From: Butyriboletus loyo
Lineage: Eukaryota; Basidiomycota; Agaricomycetes; Boletales; Boletaceae
Direction of reading: 5' to 3'
DNA length: 64,000 nucleotides
NCBI GenBank assembly: GCA_038093515.1
Contig: JBBPSI010000114.1
Coordinates: 18,808-82,807, forward strand
Part shown: positions 47,885-62,833 of the stretch, one piece after another
How positions within the stretch are numbered: the first letter of the stretch is position 1
Layout of the letters: each line of letters opens with the position of its first letter
The notes under the pieces: generated by a model
Told to the model about the DNA's origin: nothing
The model's input: only the letters and a program-made list of their open reading frames with translations
Database searches by the model: none
Program-made: the position numbers and the translations under genes

Positions 47885-49701
47885 ATGTCCTCAGTGCCTT
47901 CCGAGTCGTACGTGTTGAGCGGTGAACACGACCCTCACCAATGGAGCAAGTGGCGGCGATGGATGGTCGCCTTCGTTATCTGGAACTCTATCGCGCCTGT
48001 GTGAGTTGTTCTGGTTCATAGCACGCGACGCTGGTTCTCATACGCGTTTTTTTCACCACAGCGATCTTGCCCTGACGTTCTACGTGAGTCGAGCTCACCG
48101 TGTCCGCGGATGGATCCACGCTGAACAGACTCTAGTCTGGCATCCAACAGCAGATCCAAGATGATTTCAACACGACGCAGTCCATCGTCACCCTCGGCGT
48201 GAGCCTCTACAACTTTGCAAGTCGATGAATGTAGTATATGCTTGCTCGTCTGACATCTACACCAGGGAGCCATCTTCGGGCCGCTCATCGCCAGCCCATT
48301 GAGTGAATTATGCGGTCGCCGACCGGTCTACGTGACATCGATGGTGGGATTCACCAGTCAGTCGCTTGCATCCCCGTCATCTTGATTGTGACTGACATAG
48401 CATAGTCCTGTCCCTGTGCGCAGCGCTGTCTCCGTCCATATTTACCTTGCTCGGGTCCCGCGCACTCGCTGGCTTGATTGGGTCCGGTGTTTTCTCCGTC
48501 TACGGTGGTTCACTCTCGGACATGTTTAACCCCCGTGAACGTGCGCCGCTCGTAGCGCTCTTCACGGTCATGCTGCAAGGTGCACCCACATTTGGTCCTG
48601 TGCCAGCGTCGATCCTCGGCGCGTTTGTACCCTGGCGTTGGTTGATGGGGTTCATCACCCTCTGGGCTGCCATCATCGCAGGCCTTCTCGCGCTTCTCCC
48701 GGAGACAGAGCCTGCCGCGATCCAGAAAAGGTTCGCAAAACAACAAGGCATTTTAGTGACCCCATCTCGGGATATGTCGGACATTTGGAGAGAGGCGCTC
48801 TTCGCTCCGCTCAGTGAGCGTGTTATGATGGGGTGGGTGACGAGGTTGATGTGAACGTTTCTAGTCATGCTTCGACACGAGCCGATCGTGTCATGGACCA
48901 CGCTTTATCACGCGTTCGTCTACGGACTCTTGTTTCTCCTTCTCGAGGTGTCTCTATATTGCAATTCTTTCTCGCATGCGATGCTGACATCCACCATAGG
49001 CGTACCCATACGTCTACACGTCTCTGTATGGCATGTCCCGCCAAGAGACCGGTCTGGTCTTTCTCGCACCCTGGACCGGTAACCTCCTCGGCGTCGTCGT
49101 CTACTTTCTCTTCCTCAAACCCCAGCACCGAGCGCGCCGAAACCAAGTCTTCTTCCAGTCCGCCGGGAAGCGCGAAATTTCCCCCGAAGAACGTCTTCCA
49201 GGGGTCCTCCTCGCGTCCCTCTTCACCCCCATCGGCATGTTCTGGTTCGCCCTGGCCGCGCGCCCCGACAGCCCCCGTCTCCTCGCCATCCTGTCAGGTA
49301 TCCCCGTGGGTATGGGCATGACGCTGATGCAGCTCTCCCTGCTCAACTATTACATCGATCTCTACCCCACCCGATCGGCCTCGGTCGTCGCCGCCAACTG
49401 TGCCGTACGGAATGTCACGGCGGCAGTGTTCCCGAGCCTGGCGGTGCCATTGTATAGCGCCCTGGGTATACCGAACGCGAGCATGGTGTTGGCGTGTGTG
49501 AGCTGTTTTGGGTTCCCGATGGGGCTGATATTGTTGGCGTATGGGACACGCCTGAGGGCGCGGAGTCGGTGGGCAACGCAGGACGTCGTCGTGGGTGACG
49601 CGGTTCCCGGACCTGAGGGTGAGGGTGCTGCCGCACCGCTCTTGGGACCGTACGTAGTGCAGCAGCAGGGTTACGGTGGTACGGCCACTTCCACGCCCTG
49701 A
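47885..49701 (+). CDS. MFS transporter of the DHA1 drug:proton antiporter type, copy 2
   Basis: A paralogue of the gene at 38225-40029 with the same exon order. The start at 47885 reads MSSVPSESYVLSGEHDPHQW, then SKWRRWMVAFVIWNSIAPV. Motif A is FGPLIASPLSELCGRRPVY. Shared blocks include RALAGLIGSGVFSVYGGSLS, DMFNPRERAPLVALFTV, PWRWLMGFI, LPETEPAAIQKRFA, LRHEPIVSWTTLYHAFVYGL, MSRQETGLVFLAPWTGNL, SLFTPIGMFWFALAARPD and LLNYYIDLYPTRSASVVAAN. The C-terminus is a Gly/Gln tail ending TATSTP. Third positions are more GC-rich than in copy 1, so the copies have diverged in composition as well as sequence. Substrate unknown. Confidence 0.88.
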
Positions 49702-50807
49702 TCGACTCGATGATGACAATCTCTCTCGTTTGTTTTTCTCCTTTTCTATCTCTATTTCTTTGTTTAGGACGATGGTGAGGACGATCTGACGATCTGTTAC
49801 GAATTTCTCTCTTGGAGTACGTACAATATATGTTTAGGTCCAGGTTAAGAAGGAATGTCAAAGATGCATCGTACGCCTCAAAGACCCAAGCTTCACACCT
49901 CTCGCGTGTGCGCCATGGTATAAAGGGGCATTACCCAAATGGCAACAAAAAGTATGTCCCCTTGTTGCCTTTTTCGAATGCGTCCGGGGGTCGGCCCGGG
50001 ATTTATCGTGCCGGTCCTAGTCGACCCCGGGTGACTCGGAGGTAGTGTGATAGTCTGGCCACGGCGTAAATACCGCCGAGGAGGGACGCCTTAACACGCT
50101 GCGTTATCCGCTTCCGCTCAAGGTACTCGTAGAGGTCCGACCGAGATCAGTAAGCATACAGTTATCGAAGGTGCTTCTTGACACGTTCGACGTCGTGGCA
50201 GGCAGCGGGGAAACCAATCTCCGGAGGTCGATCACGTTCCTGTGCCTATTAAGCAGGACAGCCCCGAATATCTGATCCTCCGGTGGCAGTATGCACGTCG
50301 CTCGAAAAAGTCTACATATGTATTCTATAAAGCTCCAACGGTAACGAAGCGGTCTATGTCTATGTCAATGTCTAAAAAGCTAAATATGTATTAAATGGCA
50401 CTCGCCATACACGGTGGACGTGTCATGGCAAAATGATCTGGAGCACATGGCGTAGTGGTAGATGGCGATACGAAGTTTGTCAAAATCCGATGCAAATGCC
50501 CTTATTCGCGGCTCACGTCCCTGTAATATACATGGCGTTAGCACGCATCGTCAACAAAAAATGGAATGAACAGCGCCAAGGACCGGCATTGATCAACCCC
50601 GTGATACGCTCAAACAGCGCCGGGGACAATGCGCGTACAGTTGCTTAGGAGCACACAGCGCTATACCATTGGCGATGCGCCAAGGGTCAGCCCACTGCCA
50701 GAGCACTGCAATAGCTTGTGCCACTGCGCAGCCATCGCACACAAGGCGGAGGTCCACTCCACCCAGAGGAGTAGGATTCAGTGGAATCCCAGGATTCACC
50801 ACGTCAC
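49702..50807. other. Intergenic, no supported gene
   Basis: 3' flanks of the MFS gene and of the NADH dehydrogenase. A tRNA-like A-box at 50447-50462 lacks a B box and a cloverleaf. Nothing else recognised. Confidence 0.45.
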
Positions 50808-52950
50808 TCACCGACCAAAGAACTTGACTCGCAGCCAATCACCAGCGACCAAGGCCCTGTTGCGGAGCGAGAAGAGCGTGCTTAGGTAGGCACTTCGCCA
50901 GAATAAATATGTGGCCACGCCCCCACTAGTCCACTGGAACGGCATTCCTAATAGCCGGGTGAACAGAAAGAAGACGAACTCACCTCTCGGCCAAATATAG
51001 GCAAATCAGCGATAGCCTTGTCAGAGCCGATATAGCTGGGAGCACCGTCAGTGCATGTGAGACGAAGCATAATTGAAACTCACGCCATAGATCCCTGGTG
51101 ACTGTACTCGAATGGGCTCAACCGTATCTTGCCACTCTTCTTCTTGAGCTTTCCGATGCGTTTCGTTGTCTCGTCGTCGAGTTGTTCTCCATCCTTTACG
51201 GACGAGAGCGCCTTGACCTGGTTTTCCAGACCATCGCGTTGCGCGATCAATTTGAGGATACGCGCGAGATAAGCACCTTGCTGAGAAGCTACCTGGGCTG
51301 TCGGGGCATACGAGGTCGAGGTACAGTCTCCGAGGGAAAAGATGGAGGGTGCACCGAGCATTCGGAGGTGATCTAAGGTTGGTGAGGATTGCGATCTGCT
51401 CGAAGATATGGGGAATAACGTACTATCAACGGAAATGCCCCTCTTGTTGGTCTGATCGTTTGGCAACTTGGCCATGAGATTCCTCGTAATGGGTCGACTT
51501 GTATTTCCAGCGGCCCAAACAACGAGGCCGCAGTCAACTTGTTGTTCTGGGGCATCTTTTGGCTTGAGAGTGACGGAGGTGGGAGTGACACCTTTGACCT
51601 AGTAGATGGTTAAGGATATACCTATGGGAAAAGAAGTAGGTGTACCATCGTTCCGGTCATGATATCGATCCTACTCTCTTTGAAGGTCTTTTCAGTGTAT
51701 GTAATGAGTTCTTTGCTGAACATGGGAAGAACACTGGGGAGTGCTTCGACGAGAGTGAGTCGCATATAGGGATGGAGTTCGGGGTACCAAGACTTGAGGT
51801 CTTCCTGTTCCGGGTGAGGAATGATGACAGAGTTAGGAATGGAGAGAACAAACCTCGAGGAAGTCGTGTAGTTCGCCTGCAACCTCGATGCCTGTGGGGC
51901 CGCCGCCTACGACGACCTGTGGGCAAGGTGAGGTCAGATAACGGGAAGGAGGATGGACATACCATGTGCAACAAACGACGCTTTTCTTCCTCGCTGGTAC
52001 CAGGAAAGGCGGCAGTTTCGACGCAATCCAAGAAGCGTGTTTTCATCTGAGATCGTGTGAGAGGGGTGAGTGTATGCGTGTGGAATACGGACCTGCTCTG
52101 CGTCTGCAATCTCCTTCATGAAGCAAGCGTTTTGCTTTACGCCAGGGATGCCGAATGTCTGAGTTTCAGCACCGACAGCGTAGACAAGATAGTCATAGTG
52201 GATGGTGCTGGTTGGCTCAAGGGGACGGAGAGGGGACGAGTCTGGAAGCAGGTCAGGTAGAAGCGATACAAGGAGAAAAGGCAAGTACCTGTAAAGGTGA
52301 CGGTCTGGTTGACGGGCTAGAGAGAGGTGAGAGGTGAGGGATCGGAGCGAAGAAGGGACATACATCGACGTCTGTTGCTTCTGCCTCGATGACGGCGACC
52401 TCTCTGGTCTTGTGGCGGGTGATGAAACGGGTGGCTGTGAGAGAGATGAGCGAAATAAGGTATCATTGAAGGAAGGGACGTACGCTGTAGGATGGATCGT
52501 GCGCCGAGGGTGCCGACTGCGACGGAAGGGAGGAGAGGGGTGAAGAGAAAAAAGTTCTTTGGACTGATAACGATCTAAGCTATGTGTGAGAAAGAAAGCG
52601 GAGCGGAGACGAGCGACGGACGGTATTGTAATTTTCAGTGTCGAGATGTTTGAGAAGACTGGTTGCACCCCAACCACTACCAAGGACGACGATCGTCTTT
52701 TTGTCGGGGTCGAATGGGAGCTGTGGGCCGGGATGGCGTTCCTTGTGGGAGATGTAATAGAGCGTGCCGGTCGCTGGGAAGAATTAGACGCGCACTTGGA
52801 GCGTGGGGAGCAAGACTGACCGGCGACGACGGAGACGAGCGAGACGCGGCCGACGACCTGCAAGAAGCTGCGCCAGCGGCTCTGTGGCTGGGGGAGGGTT
52901 GAGAGCGCGCGCACGAAGCGGGCGCGTTGAGCGAGACGACGGGCGAACAT
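50808..52950 (-). CDS. NDE1: External alternative NADH dehydrogenase (type II, NDE)
   Basis: A single-subunit, non-proton-pumping NADH:ubiquinone oxidoreductase on the outer face of the inner mitochondrial membrane. The start at 52950 gives an Arg-rich targeting peptide (MFARRLAQRARFVRALSTL). The FAD dinucleotide fold is KKTIVVLGSGWGATSLLKHL. Next come IVISPKNFFLFTPLLPSVAV, DYLVYAVGAETQTFGIPGV and a second Rossmann fold (MVVVGGGPTGIEVAGELHDF) for NADH. Then LTLVEALPSVLPMFSKELI, a VDCGLVVWAAGNTSRP stretch, and IFSLGDCTSTSYAPTAQVAS. The C-terminus has YIGSDKAIADLP, WTSGGVATYLFWRSAYLST and WLRVKFFGR, the membrane-binding end. About 13 exons. It is divergent from AROM. All motifs are present. Confidence 0.92.
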
Positions 52951-53084
52951 GACTGTCGGGAAAAGAGTCAGTGAGCCGGCAATTTATCAAGGACCGGAGC
53001 GACCCCGGGTTAGCGCGGCGAATCTCGGATTCCGGGTAGGACTTGAAATAGCTGCGCGGCGGATTGATCGACTGACATCACCCA
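52951..53084. promoter_or_regulatory. 134-bp bidirectional promoter region
   Basis: The start codons of the NADH dehydrogenase (minus) and AROM (plus) are separated by 134 bp only. No clear TATA box; leaders of both genes must be short. Confidence 0.5.
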
Positions 53085-58301
<5,217 letters not shown>

Positions 58302-59397
58302 AGGTGTGGGGGTCAAGATGATAGAGATGCGTAGATCTAGGCAGTGTGCATGTATTACAATCTGGAAAAAAGTACCTCGTCCGTCTTTTTTTTTCTTGAT
58401 CAATACTATTATTCCCACCTTTGCACATTTCACAAAACCTCACAAAGCAACGCATTCTCGACAAACTGGAGGCCCACAAAAGTCACCAGAGGCGTAAGAT
58501 AGCGTGCTTATGTTTTGTACAAGAAAATAAATGGTAATTGAGATGAAAACTGTTCATTGTGCAGAGGCTCTTGACCCCAAGATCCCAGAGATCGGGCTGA
58601 TGAATTTCACGTCTGAGATCTGGAAGTCATGGAAAACACAACCAAGGGGTTATCTAACAAATGCAGGACTGAACAGCACACAGAGTAAGATCCTAGAAGG
58701 AAATCTTGCTAAGGGTATAAACATCAAGCAAGGAGCACGGGTGTGACAGGAATTCAAGCTCTTCTTCATTCTTTGTCAATGTTATCGAATCTCGTTGCAT
58801 CTATTGCCATGATGCCAAATCGCCTGAGTTCAAATATTGAATCACTGCAGAACCTGGATGTGTGACCCAAGCATGGCTAAATCTTTCATTATATGATAGA
58901 ACTGGAAAAAGCCCAGATGAATCTCTTGTTTCACAGCACAGCAAAACAAACCATAAAAATGCAGGGTTTACTGGACTGGACATATAGAGTGATCTATATG
59001 TTCCTGAGCCCAATAGGTGTGGTTGTGAAAGCTATGGAAGGGACTTACTGGGTTTTATGCACTAATGTGGGCATGATAGTAAAAGGCTCAGAATTTTGCC
59101 TTTGGCAGATAGATAGGGGTTGTTTCTTGTTTTCATGCAATACATTTCAGCTCAGGTCCTTGTACATCAGGCCAACTTGACTCCTTGCTAATGCTTTTGT
59201 AGCATGGGTAAAGGATATTGAGATTTGCCCTCCCAGCACTCTACATCCAGCATCAATGCTCATATTAGCCATGTCATGAATCCTCAGGACCCAACATCTG
59301 CTAGTTCTCACCTTTATCACACTCAACAAACAGTTTCATGCAAGTAAGTCCAATCCTGATAATCCAAGAAGCTTGCATGCTGTGCAGGTAAAGCAAG
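58302..59397. other. AT-rich, transposon-like sequence without a recognised gene
   Basis: Base composition drops clearly compared with AROM from about 58500 on. Short ORFs have no motif. This is probably the edge of the retrotransposon cluster that follows. Confidence 0.4.
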
Positions 59398-59581
59398 TGT
59401 TGAAATGGTAGTGTTCACTTTCTGTATTTCACTTACAGCCAATACATTTCTAGACTGGTCTTTATGACATCATGGTCTAGAACCATATGACATTACTATG
59501 ATATCATAGTCTAGACTCAGTCACACTTGTCACATTACAAATAGCTCTCTTTTGTTACAATCACTAGAGTAAACTCCAACA
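59398..59581 (+). mobile_element. Copia-family solo LTR
   Basis: The 184-bp unit starts TGTTGAAATGGTAGTGTTC and ends ACTCCAACA, so it has TGTTG...CAACA ends. Its first about 110 bp match, on the opposite strand, the 3' LTR next to the copia pol gene (boundary at 62815): shared pieces include ATTTCACTTACAGCCA, TTCTAGACTGGTCT and CACATTACAAATAGCTCT. No internal region adjoins it. I did not find a convincing target duplication. Confidence 0.7.
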
Positions 59582-59604
59582 AAAGTCACAGGGGGTTCCA
59601 CTAA

Positions 59605-59985
59605 TGTTGCAGCACTACACAAGTGCTGGCAATGTAAAAGAGTAATAGCTGTTTCCTTAGTCCCTCAACTATTTCCAGCAAACAAGACAAGTGGTTAAAG
59701 CTAAGGGAACTTAGCCTAAACCACAAGCCTTTATATATTGTACAGAATGGCACACAGACCAAGCTGTGCATGTGACAAACTACTATACATGGTTAGACTT
59801 AAGAAGCCAATGGTGAACAGAAAGAAGAGAAGTAAACAGATATTAAGTACATGAGGTATGATGTCATAGGCTCTATCTAGACTCTGGTCACATGTATTGT
59901 CCCACAATCACATGCACTGAGTCACATGACCTTTGAAAGTAAAAGGAGAAGTCTCAAATTGTGGAAATAATATAGTATTATAACA
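59605..59985 (-). mobile_element. LTR of the decayed gypsy-type element (LTR-A)
   Basis: Read on the minus strand it starts TGTTATAATACTATATTATT and ends GTAGTGCTGCAACA. It is preceded by a polypurine tract (CCTAGGGGGGGTAG) directly downstream of the gypsy integrase frame, as expected for a 3' LTR. A TATA box (ACAATATATAAAGGC) lies inside it, about 17 nt after an AGCTTGGTCTGTG motif. Confidence 0.72.
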
Positions 59986-60055
59986 CTACCCCCCCTAGGA
60001 CTTGTATTCCAGATGAGTTCCTTGATAGGCAGTTCCATGTTCTGGACCAAATTCC

Positions 60056-60916
60056 TTAAATAAGGAAGAAAACTTGAATAAAGTAAGGCCTTGAAGAGGT
60101 CGAGGGGTGGAAGGGTGGGCATGGTGATAATCTGCAATGACGTCCTGCAAATTTCTCTAACTTCTTGCACTTTATCTGTGAAGAGACAATAAAGTCAACT
60201 TCAAACTCTGCATGTCCCTTGTCTGTAACATTGACAGGGTCAGGATGGATAACTGGTTGCTTGACAAGGGTTTCCCAATAAGGTTTGACATATGAGATAT
60301 TAACAGTGGGATGAATGTGCATGCTGAAGTGTTACAGCATTCAGTTTTAAAGCCATGATCTGATAAGGACCAATCCAACTCTGTGTGAGTTTTCTGGCAG
60401 TATATGGTAACTTCAAGTTTTCCATACTCAACCAAACTCTATCCCCCAATTTGTATTCTGGTGCAGCCAATTGTCTATTATCAGCCTGTGATACCATTCT
60501 TTTACAAGCTTCTTCCAAAGCTTCCTTGACTTCAGCATGAGCCTTTCTGGCTGTATGTGCGAAATCTAATATAGAAGAAGACTTCTGAAATCTGATATGT
60601 GGATAATAGTTTTGTGTAATAGAGAATGGAATAGTACCAGTGGCAATAGTAAGGGAATTGTTATGATTGAACTGAGCAATTTTAATCCACTCAGCCCATG
60701 TTTCTTGTTTTTAAGCCACATAGGTATGTAAATATTGTTCCATCTCCCTATTTATCTGTTGGATTTGCCCATCAGATTGAGGGTGATAAGCTGTAGAGAT
60801 TTTCTGGGAAATGCCAAGAAGCTTGCAAAGCTCTGTGGTAAAGTCTGAAATAAACTGGGGACCTTGGTCTGAAACTACCATAAGGGGAAGTCCATGAATA
60901 GACCAAACATTGTCTC
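60056..60916 (-). pseudogene. Ty3/gypsy integrase remnant
   Basis: The minus strand encodes the C-terminal half of an integrase: MVVSDQGPQFISDF (second catalytic Asp), AYHPQSDGQIQQINREMEQY (catalytic Glu), WIKIAQFNHNNS, KLGDRVWLSMENLKLPYTAR, KLTQSWIGPYQI and, in another frame, VNISYVKPYWE. Damage includes an in-frame TAA at 60713-60715 in place of an aromatic/Lys stretch, and a frameshift near 60320. The upstream part is cut off exactly where LTR-B begins at 60917. No reverse transcriptase of this element lies in the window. Confidence 0.85.
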
Positions 60917-61342
60917 TGTTACGCTTGGCGCTAACAACGAGAACTCTGAGGCGGCACTCTGGAGTAGCCGCAGGACTCTGGAGATGATTCTGGAGAAGTC
61001 TCAGACTATGTCTTAGTGCGCACACTAAGAGTCTGGAAGAGAACTAATTGCTAGCAGGTTACTGCGTAGAACTAGATACTGTACATGGTGTAAAAACCGG
61101 GTCTTTATACTACTGGGGGTCTGCGCACAGACCAAGTTCCTAATCGAGTCGTGAGAAGGAAACTACAAATGAGGAAGGAATATTCCAGAGAGTTCTGGAG
61201 TATGAAAGAAAGCGCGTCCGTGCGCGAGAAAGGATGACTAAGCTAGAGCGGTTCGTACCGCTCAAAGGGCACTAGTAAAAGACTAGGCGAGTGAAGTAGT
61301 CCGAGAGGTAGTGGATGGAAAAAGTATACCACTACCGTAACA
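60917..61342 (-). mobile_element. LTR-B, inserted in the gypsy integrase
   Basis: The 426-bp unit has TGTTACGC...CCGTAACA ends. On the minus strand it is preceded by a purine tract (GGGAAGGGGGTAA), so it is a 3' LTR followed upstream by only about 69 bp of internal sequence (61343-61411). The body contains CTTGGTCTGTG ahead of a TATAAAGA box, shared in type with LTR-A and LTR-C. Confidence 0.7.
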
Positions 61343-61411
61343 TTACCCCCTTCCCATGGTGGAGACTCCGACTCCACAACTTGAAAACTCCCCTCATTGA
61401 GATGCTCCCTC

Positions 61412-62234
61412 TGTTACGCTGATAGCGCACAATAACTAGCAGCGAGCACTTGACTAGGGGCTCGAGCCTAATAAGGAAATGGCCGACTCGCGTGAACGAC
61501 GCTATCGGGTGTCTTGCAAAGCAAGTGTCGGCGAGATCTTGTGTGGTGGCGACCAGACGAGATCGAGCAGGCTCTTATCGGCTTTATCGGCAAGAGATGG
61601 GTATATTGCTAGATTACTATGCACTTGGTAGATGCGTAGAATTAGCTAGAGAAATCGTACTACTCTAAGTACGAGCATATATACTGGAGGGTATCGTGCA
61701 CAGACCGAGCTGTGCGTGGCAGCGAGGGCAAAGGGCTATGAGTCCGTCCGAGTCATAGCGGCGAAAGAAGGAAGCGGCAAAGTGCCGGTAACGAGGGAGC
61801 TATGCTCCGAGCAAGATGGCGACATCGTCAGCGAATAGGAAGAGCTGAAGTCGAAGCGACGATGTCCATGAGGCGAGCCCCACAGGGCGAAGGGTGCGCG
61901 AACGGCGGAGCCCTTGGATACGGGTCTCGACGCGAAGGTACTGACGCGTCGTAATCTAGTCACGTGCTAGTCACGTGATGTAACAAATGTCATTGGATAA
62001 AAGAAAGAGGGACGCGACAGCTCAGCTGTGGGTCCGGCCCGACGGGGCGACGAGACAGGGGCTATCTCAGTGTAGCGTCACTGAGACTCGCAGGAACGAC
62101 CGGGGAAGTGGATAACGTCCACTAGGCGACTAAGGAGCGGGCGATGGGCGGCATCGCAAGACGGCGGGGGCGGCGGGGACGCGTGAGCGTGGGAAAACGA
62201 GTGGCGGGGTACGCTTAGGGGTAAAACTGTAACA
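61412..62234 (-). mobile_element. LTR-C, with polypurine tract
   Basis: The unit of about 823 bp starts TGTTACGC and ends AAACTGTAACA. On the minus strand it is preceded by TATGGGGGGTAA, a polypurine tract, so it is another 3' LTR. It carries AGCTCGGTCTGTGCACG followed by a TATATATG box. Its ends resemble LTR-B, its middle does not. It is longer than the other LTRs and GC-richer (many CGA/GCG). Confidence 0.65.
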
Positions 62235-62504
62235 TTACCCCCCATACAAGATCGAAACTCCTGGTTCGATCAAACTCTAGATGGCGGCGGCGATAATGAG
62301 GGAGCGGGTGGACGTGGGAAAGTCCTTCTGGTGGCGAGCTTTGTATGCTCGCAGCAATGGCATGGAATTTCGGATTGGTAAAGTCCGAGCAGGCGCACCG
62401 AGGGCAATGAAGGATGCAAGGGTAAACCTATCAGTGGAAAGACTCACTGATAATACGAGAGTGAGAGTATCGCAAACAGAGTATAAGGAGCAAGGCTCAA
62501 CTTA
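62235..62504 (-). mobile_element. Short internal tail of the LTR-C element
   Basis: The sequence between the polypurine tract of LTR-C and the copia LTR. It contains a 75-codon plus-strand ORF (62281-62505) without a motif. The rest of the element is absent, presumably displaced by the copia insertion. Confidence 0.4.
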
Positions 62505-62815
62505 GAGATATCGCAGTAGTGATGATAGAACTGAAAGATCTAGAGAAAAGCGACAAGCCATAAGGGCTGTCTTATATACAGTACATGAGTGTTTGTACTT
62601 ATGTTCTGTATAGTACCTTTATAAGGTATAGTATGAAATACATGACGATATGATAGAGATAAGAGATAAGACTAAGCATATCGTCCAATAGCATAATAAG
62701 AGCTATTTGTAATGTGATAAGCGTGACTAGGTCTAGACAATGATGTCATATAGACCAGTCTAGAAACGTAGTGGCTGTAAGTGAAATACAGAAATAGAAC
62801 ACTACCGTTTCAACA
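62505..62815 (-). mobile_element. 3' LTR of the copia element (lower boundary uncertain)
   Basis: On the minus strand it starts TGTTGAAACGGTAGTGTTC right after a polypurine tract (AGCGAGGAGGAG), itself 6 nt after the pol stop. It contains a TATA box (GTACTGTATATAAGACAG). The first about 110 bp match the solo LTR at 59398. I could not fix the far end; it may lie anywhere around 62500. Confidence 0.7.
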
Positions 62816-62833
62816 CTCCTCCTCGCTTTAGCA

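Noticed and set aside
50440..50520. tRNA-like A box (TGGCGTAGTGGTAGA)
   Set aside because: No B box (GGTTCGANNCC) follows and no acceptor stem can be paired.
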